Notes: generated from the letters alone by a model not told the origin. Counted from the stretch's first letter, positions 50,038 through 57,831 are shown. The stretch is 64,000 nucleotides of DNA from Agrococcus sp. KRD186 (GCF_017168255.1 NZ_JABFAP010000001.1:781087-845086), one strand, 5' to 3'. Made by a program: numbers and translations.

Positions 50038-50619
50038 TCAGGACGGCTCGACCGTGCGCCGCATGACGGTGTTCTTCAGCCCCTTCGGGCGGATGTGCGT
50101 GAAGCCGGCCTCCTCGTACATCGTGCGCGTGCCGTTGTAGACGAAGGAGCTGTTCGGTCACTTGTCGCCGATCTCGTGCGGGTAGCCCTCGACGACGCCG
50201 CCGCCCTGCGCGGCGATCAGGCCGAGCGCGCCCTGCAGCGCCGCCTTGGCGAGGCCGGCTCCTCGGTGCCGCTTGTCGACGAAGATGCAGGTGATGCGGA
50301 AGTCGGGGGTGAGGTCGGCCTCGGCGTCGTACTGCTTGCGGTGGTGGATGTTCGGCAGCTCCTCCGGTGTGCCGAACTCCGCCCAGGCGATCGCCTCGTC
50401 ACCGGCCATCACGAGCGCCGCGTGGGCGCGCCCGCCTTCGACCAGTTTCCGCTTCATGAGCCGACTGCCCTCGGCGCCGGGCTGCCGCTCGGCGCACGCG
50501 GCGTGGAAGTAGGTGCACCAGCAGCCGCCGAAGATGCCGTTGTGCCGGTCGACCATCGCGGCGAACGCATCCCACGTCTGCACGCTCAGCGGCTCGATCG
50601 CGTAGTCGTCGGCCGCCAT
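50038..50619 (-). pseudogene. GNAT acetyltransferase gene interrupted by an in-frame TGA
   Basis: From ATG 50619 the frame encodes MAADDYAIEPLSVQTWDAFA, HNGIFGGCWCTYFHAACAE, ITCIFVDKRHRGAGLAKAAL (acetyl-CoA loop) and VVEGYPHEIGDK, then TGA at 50160-50158. The same frame continues without break for 39 codons (NSSFVYNGTRTMYEEAGFTH and on) to a TGA at 50040-50038. That continuation is the natural C-terminus of this GNAT family. A single base change therefore seems to have cut a 193-residue enzyme to 153. The shortened form lacks the last strand and helix and is probably inactive. An incomplete second copy lies at 56126. Confidence 0.8.
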
Positions 50620-50689
50620 GAGGTCGATGGTAGGGGAGCGGGGCACTCGTGGGGCGGACGAGTGGCCGGTAGCGTGCGGAGGCGTGGAC

Positions 50690-51124
50690 ATGCTGGGAGG
50701 CGGTGCGATCGCCGCGGCCGAACTGACCGACTGGCGCAAGCTCGCGCAGGGCCTGCACGCCCGCTACCTGATCGACGACTTCGGTGCCGGCGTCAGGTTT
50801 CTCGCGGATCCTGACGGCACCCGTTCAGCAACCCTGGTTGGCAGTCGGCAGCTCGGGGTGACGTTCACCGACGCCTTTTTCATCCCTTCGGGTGTCTGGG
50901 ACGAGCCTCACTCTCACATCGCCGATGCACACCTGGTTGTGGCTCAGGGTGAACTTCGCCTTGGGTACGGCAACTCGCTCGACCGCGGTTTCGCTGCCCG
51001 CTACCCGGCCGGAAGCTTCCTCTACGTACCCGGCAATGCCGTGCATTTCGACGGAGCCGAGGAGGACACGATACTGCTCGGTACTGCCGTCGGGCCTTGG
51101 TCGACCGACTATCTGAACTCCTGA
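50690..51124 (+). CDS. Cupin-domain protein
   Basis: The 144-residue product is a single cupin barrel: LGVTFTDAFFIPSGVWDEPH with SHIADAHLVVAQGEL (His ligands), then GSFLYVPGNAVHFDGAEEDT in motif 2. The ligand or enzymatic role is unknown. GGAGG lies seven bases before the ATG. From about 50820 on, codon use shifts to more A/T third positions than in the chromosomal genes to the left, a sign of foreign origin. Its stop is 17 bases before the first copy of the 190-base repeat. Confidence 0.75.
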   Translation: MLGGGAIAAAELTDWRKLAQGLHARYLIDDFGAGVRFLADPDGTRSATLVGSRQLGVTFTDAFFIPSGVWDEPHSHIADAHLVVAQGELRLGYGNSLDRGFAARYPAGSFLYVPGNAVHFDGAEEDTILLGTAVGPWSTDYLNS

Positions 51125-51141
51125 AGAAGACTGGACGCGCG

Positions 51142-51331
51142 TTGGTGCATCATTTGCATCAACCAGGAGAAGCGGCGCCCGTCGGCCGGCGTCCGACCCT
51201 GCGCAGAAAGCGCCCGGCCGGGAGCGGGTTTTGATGGGATCTGTTTGCTGACTTGGGCCTCAGGGAGAGTGGGGCCGGAGCTTCGGTATCAACTCGACTG
51301 GATATCGGGGATATCAACGTACGTCGTGAGC
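51142..51331. repeat. Cassette-site repeat, full copy 1 (190 bases)
   Basis: This is the full-length copy of a repeat found again at 52807-52993. The two match with about a dozen substitutions and one 3-base indel. It begins TTGGTGCATCATTTGCATC and ends with the core GACTGGATATCGGGGATATC (51296-51315) plus AACGTACGTCGTGAGC. The core holds two GATATC hexamers around GGG. It overlaps the last codons of the ACR3 gene on the minus strand. Confidence 0.85.
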
Positions 51332-52327
51332 TCCACGCGACGATGAGCCGCGCCCACGATTGACACGCTCTGGGATGAAGCGTGGCACCAGCCGCACGAG
51401 CACAATCATGGCCACCAGCTCGACGAGGGTTTGGGTGACGACGGCGAGCGGGGCGATGCCGAGTGTCGCGGGCAATGCCAGTGCGAGCGGGAGGCCGACG
51501 AGCGAGTTCCTGGTCGCAAGCGAGAAGGCGACCGCGCGCGTTCCAGGGACGTCGAGCCGGGCCATGCGGCCCGCGAGCAGGCCGAGCATCACCGCGACGA
51601 CGACGAACGCCATGTAGAGCGGCACGACGCGGATGAGGGCGCCGATCTGCGAGCCGACGGCGGCGATCTGCGACCCGACGACGGTCGCGAGCGTGAGCAT
51701 CATGAGCGGCACCATGGCGGCGGCCATGACCGTCTCGACGACTCGGCCGAAGCGGTGTCGCTTCGCGAAGGCCTGGACGATCGCGGCTGCGGCGAGCGGG
51801 ATGACGATGAGCAGCAGGAAGGCCTCTGCGAAGGGGCCGACGTCGATGACGTCGAGCACTTCGGTTCCGACGAACAGCAGCAGGTAGAGCGGCAGGAGGA
51901 GGATCTGCACCAGCATCAGCAGGGGAGCGGCCGCGAGCAGGCGTGCGCGTGCGCCGCCGGCGAGGCCGGTGAAGACGATCACGTAGTCGATGCACGGCGT
52001 CAGCAGCACCAGCAGCACGCCGAGCAGTAGGCCGCGGTCGTCGGCGACAAATCTCGACAAACTCCACGCGACCACGGGCACCACGACGAAGTTCGCGCCG
52101 AGAATCGTCACGAGGAATCGCGCGTCGCTGAACGATCGCCCCACCTCGACGAGCGGTACGCCGAGGAAGGTCGCGAAGAGCAGCAGCATCAGCACTGGCT
52201 CGATCGCGTGCTCCAGCGTGGGTGCGACCGAGGGGGAGATGAGTCCGACCGCTGCGCCGATGGCGATCGCGGCGAGGTAGAGCGGAACCTGGTGTCGGTC
52301 CCAGGCCTGCACCAGACGCAGCGTCAT
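51314..52327 (-). CDS. ACR3-type arsenite/anion carrier (bile acid:sodium symporter superfamily)
   Basis: The 337-residue membrane protein has ten hydrophobic helices. The ACR3 signature with the conserved Cys is present as VLLTPCIDYVIVFTGLAGG, and LATRNSLVGLPLALALPATL matches the second conserved helix pair. ACR3 proteins export arsenite or antimonite; no arsR or arsC is adjacent, so the substrate is not certain. Its start overlaps the stop of a small Cys-rich gene (ATGA). The last codons (GAHDVR-stop) lie inside the repeat copy 1, so the C-terminus was probably set by the recombination that placed it there. Confidence 0.82.
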   Translation of the reverse strand: MTLRLVQAWDRHQVPLYLAAIAIGAAVGLISPSVAPTLEHAIEPVLMLLLFATFLGVPLVEVGRSFSDARFLVTILGANFVVVPVVAWSLSRFVADDRGLLLGVLLVLLTPCIDYVIVFTGLAGGARARLLAAAPLLMLVQILLLPLYLLLFVGTEVLDVIDVGPFAEAFLLLIVIPLAAAAIVQAFAKRHRFGRVVETVMAAAMVPLMMLTLATVVGSQIAAVGSQIGALIRVVPLYMAFVVVAVMLGLLAGRMARLDVPGTRAVAFSLATRNSLVGLPLALALPATLGIAPLAVVTQTLVELVAMIVLVRLVPRFIPERVNRGRGSSSRGAHDVR

Positions 52328-52635
52328 CCGGTGTGGGGGAGCTGTCCCGTGATCTCCGCGAGCATCGACGCACCTTCGGGAGGCGTGCGCATCGCGAGCA
52401 CAAACATCTCGCCGCGCAGCGCGAGATCGAACGCGAAGAACGGGCAGCACGCCTGCTCATCCGCGGCCACACGTGCCGCCGACTCGACGAGCGCGATCGG
52501 AAGCAGATACTGCAGGCCGCCGTCGACCACTTCGGGCTCGGCGCCCTCGAGCAGCGAGCGCCAGCGATCCACCTGGCCTTGCATGCCGGCACCGAGCGAG
52601 CAGGCGACCGCTGGAGAAGAGGGCTGGTCGGTCAT
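52324..52635 (-). CDS. Small protein with CC motif, partner of ACR3 carrier
   Basis: The 103-residue product has SPAVACSLGAGMQGQVDRWR, then a helical segment and AADEQACCPFFAFDLALRGE with a vicinal Cys pair, and ends VLAMRTPPEGASMLAEITGQ. The EQxCCPFF pattern recurs in small proteins and MerR-type tails linked to metal or arsenic genes, so thiol binding of arsenite or a metal is plausible. It is translationally coupled to the ACR3 carrier. TAACCT seven bases before the ATG suggests a leaderless transcript. Confidence 0.65.
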   Translation of the reverse strand: MTDQPSSPAVACSLGAGMQGQVDRWRSLLEGAEPEVVDGGLQYLLPIALVESAARVAADEQACCPFFAFDLALRGEMFVLAMRTPPEGASMLAEITGQLPHTG

Positions 52636-52725
52636 GGGTGCAAGGTTACGCTCACGCCGCTCGGCGCGCTGGCACCGTGCGTCCGCGCCAGGGCGCGACG
52701 CCGGTGGTCAGCCTGCGGGCGAGCG

Positions 52726-52815
52726 CTATGACGTGATCGGTCGGTTGATGAGTTCCCACGCGCCGCGCGCGTTCTTGCCCAGCAGCAGCCGCCCAGCCTC
52801 TTCCGGTTGGTTCAT
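52726..52815 (-). CDS. Possible 29-residue ORF starting inside repeat copy 2
   Basis: The frame reads MNQPEEAGRLLLGKNARGAW then ELINRPITS-stop. It begins in the first bases of repeat copy 2 and reads away from it. It could be the remnant of a cassette gene or chance. No ribosome site is obvious. The rest of 52636-52725 shows nothing recognisable. Confidence 0.2.
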   Translation of the reverse strand: MNQPEEAGRLLLGKNARGAWELINRPITS

Positions 52816-52993
52816 TATTTGCATCAACCAGGAGCGGCGCCCGTCGGCCGGGGTCCGATCCTGCGCGGAAAACGCCCGGTCAGGAGCGGGTTTTGATGGG
52901 ATCTGTTTGCTGATTTGGGCCTCAGGGAGAGTGGGGCCGGAGCTTCGGTATCAACTTGACTGGATATCGGGGATATCAACTTAGGTCGTGAGC
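52807..52993. repeat. Cassette-site repeat, full copy 2 (187 bases)
   Basis: This is the second full copy, three bases shorter than copy 1. The stretch from AGCGGGTTTTGATGGGATC to CTTCGGTATCAAC is nearly identical between copies. TATCAACTT occurs twice, on either side of the GATATC-GGG-GATATC core. It ends 30 bases before the phosphotransferase start. Confidence 0.85.
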
Positions 52994-53023
52994 CGGGCCA
53001 TCGGTGCGCGATAGCGTCGATGA

Positions 53024-53788
53024 GTGATTGCGCATGAAGAGCCGCTCTCAGGTGGCAACGCCACCGATGGTGTGGTGCGGGTGGGCGCGACGGTGCGGAA
53101 GCCATCGACGGCATCGACGCCTGCAGTCCTCGAGTACATGCAGGCGCTTCGCGACGCCGGGATCGACGTCCCGCAGCCCCTCGGACTCGACGAGCGAGGT
53201 CGACAGGTAACCGAGTTCGTGCCCGGCGCGATCGCGCTTGATCGTGCACCGCTCACGGAGGCCGAGCTGGTGCGGGTCGGCGGGCTGGTGCGCCGCATTC
53301 ACGATGCATCAGCCGCGCTGCGCTTGCGGCGTCAACTCGGCCGGGCGCTGATTCCGGCACCCACTGCTGCCGACCTGATCTGCCACAACGATCTCGCGCC
53401 GTGGAATCTCGTCGTGGGCGACAGGTGGGTGTTCATCGACTGGGATGGGGCGGCGCTCAGCACTCGACTGTGGGATCTCGCCTACGCGGCGCAAGCGTTC
53501 ACACTCAGCGACGTTTCGGCCGATCCGACGCACTCGGCACGACAGCTGGCCGCGTTCGTCGAGGGCTACGGGGCCGACGAGGATCTGCGCGCGTCACTTG
53601 CCGCGGCTCTGGCCGAGCGAGCAGCGGCGATGTACGAGCATCTGCAGTCGGCGAGCATCGGTGGGTGGGAGCCGTGGGCGAGCATGTTCCGCGATGGACA
53701 CGGGGTGCACTGGGCGGCAGCAGCAGGGTATGCACGCGACCACCGCCGGGTGTGGGAGTCCGCCCTCCAGTCGCACAGCGGCCGCTGA
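53024..53788 (+). CDS. Phosphotransferase of the APH/choline kinase fold
   Basis: The 254-residue product has the APH catalytic loop HNDLAPWNLV and the metal site VFIDWDGAAL, as in aminoglycoside or homoserine-type kinases. Sequences with HNDLAPWN are often annotated as phosphotransferases of unknown substrate; a resistance role is possible but not shown. The GTG at 53024 lies six bases after TAGCGT, so the mRNA would be leaderless. It sits alone between repeat copies 2 and 3, oriented like the cupin and GNAT cassettes. Confidence 0.75.
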   Translation: MIAHEEPLSGGNATDGVVRVGATVRKPSTASTPAVLEYMQALRDAGIDVPQPLGLDERGRQVTEFVPGAIALDRAPLTEAELVRVGGLVRRIHDASAALRLRRQLGRALIPAPTAADLICHNDLAPWNLVVGDRWVFIDWDGAALSTRLWDLAYAAQAFTLSDVSADPTHSARQLAAFVEGYGADEDLRASLAAALAERAAAMYEHLQSASIGGWEPWASMFRDGHGVHWAAAAGYARDHRRVWESALQSHSGR

Positions 53789-53887
53789 GACGCGGGCGGG
53801 CGAAACCGCCGGTCTGGCATCGGTTTCCGGCGAGTCTGCGTCAGGCACGGGGAGCGAGGCCAATGGGGCGTGAGCGCTTCATCCCTC

Positions 53888-53913
53888 TTTCGACTGAATA
53901 CCGGGGATATCAA
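53888..53913. repeat. Cassette-site repeat copy 3, left half
   Basis: TTTCGACTGAATACCGGGGA and TATCAA form the left part of a core site, diverged at three or four positions. It is cut directly after GGATATCAA by the IS element; the other half is at 55328. The last nine bases are the left target duplication. Confidence 0.75.
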
Positions 53914-55327
53914 GTAGTGCCCCATAGAGTGGTGTAGCCCGCTCGGTGGCCGCCCCGTCTTGGACGTGGGCGCGGTCACCGTGGTGGTCCTTCGAGGAAT
54001 CTCCTACAACCCACTCGAAAGGACATCTCACGATGACCGCTCCTCATATTGTCGACCCTTCCGGCCTCCTGGTCGAGGCCCTGACCGACGCGTCGCCAGA
54101 TCTGATGCGCAACCTGCTGCAGACGATGATCAACGCGCTGCTCTCCGCCGACGCGGACGCCGTCGTCGGCGCCGAATGGGGCAAGCCCAGCCCCGACCGG
54201 ATCGCGCAGCGCAACGGCTACCGTAGCCGTGAGCTGGACACCCGTGTCGGCACGATCGACGTCGCGATCCCGAAGCTGCGGCAGGGCACCTACTTCCCCG
54301 ACTGGCTGCTCGAGCGCCGCAAGCGGGCCGAGACGGCGCTGATCACGGTGGTCGCCGACTGCTACCTCGCCGGCGTCTCCACCCGCCGGATGGACAAGCT
54401 CGTCAAGACGCTCGGCATCCACTCGCTGTCGAAGTCGCAGGTCTCCCGCATGGCGGCGGACCTCGACGAGCAGGTCGAGCAGTTCCGCCACCGGCCGCTG
54501 GATGAGGCCGGCCCGTTCACGTTCGTCGCCGCGGACGCGCTAACGATGAAGGTCCGCGAGGGCGGCCGAGTCATCAACGCGGTCGTGCTGGTCGCGACCG
54601 GCGTCAACGCCGACGGGCGCCGCGAGGTGCTGGGCATGCGCGTGGCCACCAGCGAGACCGGGCCGGCCTGGAACAGCTTGTTCGCCGACCTCGTCGCCCG
54701 TGGCCTGTCCGGCGTGCGCCTGGTCACCTCCGACGCCCACCAAGGGCTCGTGGAGGCGATCGCCGCGAACCTGCCCGGCGCGGCCTGGCAGCGCTGCCGC
54801 ACGCACTACTCCGCGAACCTCAAGTCCGTCACGCCCAAGAGCCTCTGGCCAGCCGTGAAGGCGATGCTCCACTCCGTCTACGACCAGCCCGACGCGGCCG
54901 CCGTGCACGCCCAGTTCGAGCGGCTGCTGGACTACGTCGAGGGCAAGCTGCCCGACGCGTTCGAGCACCTGGATGCCGCCCGCGCCGACATCCTCGCCTT
55001 CACCGACTTCCCCGTCGGCCTCTGGCAGCAGGTCTGGTCGAACAACCCGAACGAACGCCTCAACCGCGAGATCCGCCGCCGCACCGACTCCGTCGGCATC
55101 TTCCCCAACCGCGACGCGATCACCCGCCTGGTCGGCGCCGTCCTGGCCGAGCAGACCGACGAATGGGCCGAAGGACGCCGCTACCTCGGCCTCGAGATCC
55201 TCGCCAAGAGCCGCCTCACCCTCGTCCCCGACACCGGAAGCCAGGTGACCACCGACACCGCCCTCCAACTCTCCGCCTAACCAACAGAACGAAGGACCAC
55301 CGCTACACCACTACCTGGGACTTGACC
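53914..55327 (+). mobile_element. IS256-family insertion sequence, 1414 bp
   Basis: The left end is GTAGTGCCCCATAGAGTGGT and GTAGC (53914-53938). The right end (55302-55327), read from outside inwards, is GGTCAAGTCCCAGGTAGTGG and TGTAGC, giving imperfect terminal inverted repeats of about 25 bases with a perfect inner GTGGTGTAGC. The element is flanked by the 9-base direct repeat GGATATCAA (53905-53913 and 55328-55336), as expected for the family. The transposase is intact, so it may still be active. Confidence 0.85.
54033..55280 (+). CDS. IS256-family transposase (DDE)
   Basis: The 415-residue product is a full IS256-type transposase. The first catalytic Asp is in [15 protein letters not shown], the second in [14 protein letters not shown] followed by the C/H signature [12 protein letters not shown], and the Glu in [40 protein letters not shown] is the usual N-terminal block. 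AAAGGA precedes the ATG. No frameshift or stop is seen. Confidence 0.95.
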   Translation: MTAPHIVDPSGLLVEALTDASPDLMRNLLQTMINALLSADADAVVGAEWGKPSPDRIAQRNGYRSRELDTRVGTIDVAIPKLRQGTYFPDWLLERRKRAETALITVVADCYLAGVSTRRMDKLVKTLGIHSLSKSQVSRMAADLDEQVEQFRHRPLDEAGPFTFVAADALTMKVREGGRVINAVVLVATGVNADGRREVLGMRVATSETGPAWNSLFADLVARGLSGVRLVTSDAHQGLVEAIAANLPGAAWQRCRTHYSANLKSVTPKSLWPAVKAMLHSVYDQPDAAAVHAQFERLLDYVEGKLPDAFEHLDAARADILAFTDFPVGLWQQVWSNNPNERLNREIRRRTDSVGIFPNRDAITRLVGAVLAEQTDEWAEGRRYLGLEILAKSRLTLVPDTGSQVTTDTALQLSA

Positions 55328-55350
55328 GGATATCAACGTAGGGCGTAAGC
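55328..55350. repeat. Cassette-site repeat copy 3, right half
   Basis: GGATATCAACGTAGGGCGTA and AGC continue the site broken at 53913. Its first nine bases are the right target duplication of the IS. Joining the halves with one GGATATCAA restores a site equivalent to the other copies. The 145 bases from here to the GNAT start show no gene. Confidence 0.75.
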
Positions 55351-55495
55351 CCGGTTCAGCCTGTGCCGACCCACCAGCACATCGAAGAGGTGGCCCGGCG
55401 TAGCACGAGGCGTCACCGTCCCCAGGTGATACTTCGACCGGACACGGGGTCTCTGTCTGCACGGGACGTATCCGGGGAACCAGCAGACTGGTCGA

Positions 55496-56041
55496 ATGCA
55501 TCAGAGTGTCCCGCTAAACGTGCCCACCATTCGCAGTGATCGGATCGTTCTTCGAGCGTTCGCCGAGAGTGATGTCGATGCTGTGATCGACGCTTCTTCC
55601 GACCCGTTCATCCCGAAGATCACTTCGGTGCCGGAGCGCGCTGACGTTGCGTCGGCTCTGGCGTTCGTTGCTCGCCAGCACGAGCGTGCGGTGTCCGGAG
55701 CCGGCTACTCATTTGCTGTCGAAGTCGATTCCATGTGTGTCGGACAGATTGGACTCTGGCTTCGGGACGTCGACCAAGGGCGCGCGACCATCGGCTACTG
55801 GATTCGGCCTGCAAGTCGTCGTCGAGGCTTTGCAGCAGCCGCGCTGGCAGTCGTCACGAAGTGGGGTTTCGAAACGGTTGGGGTGGACCGTCTTCAGCTC
55901 TACGTAGAGCCTTGGAACGTCGGCTCATGGCGAGCAGCCGAGCGGGTCGGGTATAAGCGCGAAGGGTTGCTCCAATCGTGGGAACGCGTCGGCGAGGAGC
56001 GCCGCGACATGTTCATGTACGGACTGACGCCGAGAACATGA
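55496..56041 (+). CDS. GNAT acetyltransferase (RimJ/RimL type)
   Basis: The 181-residue product is a complete acetyltransferase: TIRSDRIVLRAFAESDVDAV at the start, IGYWIRPASRRRGFAAAALA with the acetyl-CoA R-R-x-G-x-A loop, and LQLYVEPWNVGSWRAAERVG followed by YKREGLL. This subgroup acetylates N-termini of proteins or small molecules and often appears among cassette genes. Codon use is visibly less GC-biased than the chromosome on the left. It lies between repeat copies 3 and 4 with its stop 32 bases before copy 4. Confidence 0.85.
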   Translation: MHQSVPLNVPTIRSDRIVLRAFAESDVDAVIDASSDPFIPKITSVPERADVASALAFVARQHERAVSGAGYSFAVEVDSMCVGQIGLWLRDVDQGRATIGYWIRPASRRRGFAAAALAVVTKWGFETVGVDRLQLYVEPWNVGSWRAAERVGYKREGLLQSWERVGEERRDMFMYGLTPRT

Positions 56042-56073
56042 GACCAACCGTGCGAGTGGGGGTACTGCCCACC

Positions 56074-56109
56074 TTGACTGGATATCGGGGATATCAACGC
56101 AGGTCGTGA
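56074..56109. repeat. Cassette-site repeat copy 4 (core only)
   Basis: TTGACTGGATATCGGGGATA and TCAACGCAGGTCGTGA match the last 36 bases of copies 1 and 2. The 150-base upstream part of the full repeat is missing, as in copy 3. This shows the conserved unit is the core, with variable sequence on the gene side. Confidence 0.85.
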
Positions 56110-56125
56110 AGCGGCTCACATCACC

Positions 56126-56305
56126 TCACTGCGCATCTGCGGGCGACGGTTCGGCCTCGGCGCCGGGCTGCCGGTCGGCGCACTCGGGGTGGAAGTACGT
56201 GCTCCAGCAGCGGCCGAAGATGCCATTGTGCCGGTCGACCATCGCGGCAAACGCGTTCCATGTCTTAACGCTCAGCGGCTCGACCGCGTGGTCGTCTGCC
56301 GCCAT
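56126..56305 (-). pseudogene. N-terminal fragment of a GNAT gene, duplicate of 50038-50619
   Basis: The frame reads MAADDHAVEPLSVKTWNAFA then HNGIFGRCWSTYFHPECADR and QPGAE, closely matching the first 50 residues of the GNAT gene at 50619. It then diverges and stops after ten unrelated codons, 17 bases from repeat copy 4. An in-frame ATG 12 bases upstream and the TAATGT upstream region are also shared. It is a truncated duplicate that cannot encode an enzyme. Its loss of the 3' part next to a repeat points to recombination at the site. Confidence 0.75.
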
Positions 56306-56383
56306 GAAGTCGAACATTAGGGGAGCAGTGCCGTCGTGGGCGGTCGATGCGGCTGCGCGACGTCCTGCACGTAGGCTGACACC

Positions 56384-56914
56384 GTGAGCGTTCAGCGCCA
56401 GACCGGAGCGGCCCTCGCCGTGGTCGTGGTTGTGCTCACCGTTGTGACCGCCGTGGTCGTGGCACTAATGCAGATGCCGATTCCGCCCGCGCCGTTCGGG
56501 TGCGGGAGCCACTTGGGAGACCTCCCCGGGATGTATAGGCGCCTTGCCGTGCAACTCGTGATCGGGTCGCTCCTGGTGATCGCCGTCACGCTGCTGAGCG
56601 AACGACATGCGCGTCGACTCTTCATCGCAGTGCTCGTGGCAAGCATCGGATGCACCTTGCTCGCTTGGGCCTATTACGCGTTGCTTGCCCAGCTCCGCAT
56701 TGAGCTGGGTGGGCCGCCCGACTGCGGGGGAGCGTGGAGTCAGCCCTATCTGTACGCGCTCTTCTGGTCGTTGCCAGCAGCTGCGCTCGTGCTCGACGCG
56801 GTGACCACTCTCGCGTTGAGATCGCGCTTCCCGCGCGCATACAGCGTCGGGTGGACATTCGGCAGCATGATCGCGCTCGCGATCGCTCTGTTCTCAGCAT
56901 CGCCGGCGCTGTGA
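56384..56914 (+). CDS. Four-helix membrane protein, unknown
   Basis: The 176-residue product has four hydrophobic segments (near 8-28, 52-68, 75-98 and 118-140) and a last one near 155-172. An extracytoplasmic loop contains PFGCGSHLGDLPG and another GGPPDCGGAWSQP, giving two Cys that may pair. The GTG start is six bases from TAGGCT (leaderless). I do not recognise a family. It begins a run of small membrane or exported proteins that reaches 60719. Confidence 0.6.
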   Translation: MSVQRQTGAALAVVVVVLTVVTAVVVALMQMPIPPAPFGCGSHLGDLPGMYRRLAVQLVIGSLLVIAVTLLSERHARRLFIAVLVASIGCTLLAWAYYALLAQLRIELGGPPDCGGAWSQPYLYALFWSLPAAALVLDAVTTLALRSRFPRAYSVGWTFGSMIALAIALFSASPAL

Positions 56915-56939
56915 GGTGGCGCGCGCGGAGCGCAGCGTG

Positions 56940-57332
56940 TTAGCGCCAGTAGTCGAGCTGTATCTCCAGTGCGTCATCGGCGGGCTCGCCATAGAACGAG
57001 ATCGATCGAGGATCCCACCATGTGCCCGGGTGCCCGCCGCCGGGGGTCGCCCCGATGGCTTCCGCGAGCGAAGTCGGCGTCATGCCCTCCGGCGGCCGCA
57101 CCCGAATCTCGAGCCAGCATCCTCCGGAAGCGCATGCCCGCTGCTCGGAGAGCACGGCGCTTCCCATGGGGAGCTGCAATGCAGAGACCGGTGGCAGATC
57201 TCCCTCGGTCTTGCCGATCTCCAGCGCCGTCAGTCGCACGAGGTAGAGCAGCGCGAGAGCGAGCACGATCGACGCTGCGACGACGATGATCCGCCGACGG
57301 CCGGGCGTCGTTGGTGCAACCGATTCGGGCAT
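56940..57332 (-). CDS. Single-pass membrane protein, unknown
   Basis: The 130-residue product has one N-terminal membrane helix (RRRIIVVAASIVLALALLYL) and an outer domain with two Cys (SEQRACASGGCWLEIRVRPP) and a C-terminal ALEIQLDYWR. ATG 57332 follows TATCAT by six bases, supporting that start and a leaderless mRNA; a longer frame upstream is not needed. It is convergent with the four-helix protein gene. The family is not recognised. Confidence 0.6.
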   Translation of the reverse strand: MPESVAPTTPGRRRIIVVAASIVLALALLYLVRLTALEIGKTEGDLPPVSALQLPMGSAVLSEQRACASGGCWLEIRVRPPEGMTPTSLAEAIGATPGGGHPGTWWDPRSISFYGEPADDALEIQLDYWR

Positions 57333-57509
57333 GACCGAATGATACGGACCTTGGCGAGGAGCAGTGGCGCGAGGGGGCATATCAGCCGAGGCGCCCACCT
57401 TGGCGAACGCCAGCACCGCCACCGCGTTCCGTTCGGTGAAGGAGTGGGACGAGTGGTGCTGAGCAGCATCGGGCTAGCAGAGCTCGTCAGGTGAGCGTCT
57501 TGTTGGCGG

Positions 57510-57732
57510 CTACCGGGCGGCGGGGCGATTCCTAGCGAGGATGAGCGCAGACACGAACACGACAACCGCGAGTGTCACGAACATTGCCACCATCATGATG
57601 GTTGCGTCGGCGGAGAGCGTTGCGCAGCCCACCGAGGTGTCCTCGTAATCGCAACTGCGCCACGGTTGGAAGGAAGTAGATGACGGTCATGATCGCCCCA
57701 ACGAGTGCGACGAGCGCACTCCCGGCTACCAA
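57510..57732 (-). pseudogene. Small two-helix membrane gene with apparent frameshift
   Basis: One frame gives a first helix (LVAGSALVALVGAIMTVIYF, LPT), and a second frame, one base shifted near 57660, gives WRSCDYEDTSVGCATLSADA then a second helix (MMVAMFVTLAVVVFVSALIL, ARNRPAAR-stop). Removing one G on the coding strand joins them into a protein of about 75 residues with a Cys pair between the helices, similar in plan to its neighbours. The start (a TTG at 57732 or further upstream) is uncertain. Mutation or sequencing error are both possible. Confidence 0.4.
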
Positions 57733-57831
57733 CCATCCGCGCGCCTTCTGGTTTATTCGCCGTTGAGTCTGGTCACGTGATGAGCCCGCCGCCGATGACG
57801 GACATAGAGAGGCGGTGATTTTCGTGTGCGT

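Noticed and set aside
50038-50619. Selenocysteine at the TGA in the GNAT gene
   Set aside because: There is no catalytic need for Sec at this position in GNAT enzymes and no selenoprotein context; a nonsense change is simpler.
52824-53249. Minus-strand frame through repeat copy 2 as a separate gene
   Set aside because: It overlaps the start of the phosphotransferase and has no start signal; only the part within the repeat is of interest.
51142-56109. Canonical integron attC sites
   Set aside because: The copies do not end in GTTRRRY nor begin with RYYYAAC; GTTGATA on the minus strand is close but off by one. No IntI-type integrase is in the window, so only an integron-like arrangement is claimed.
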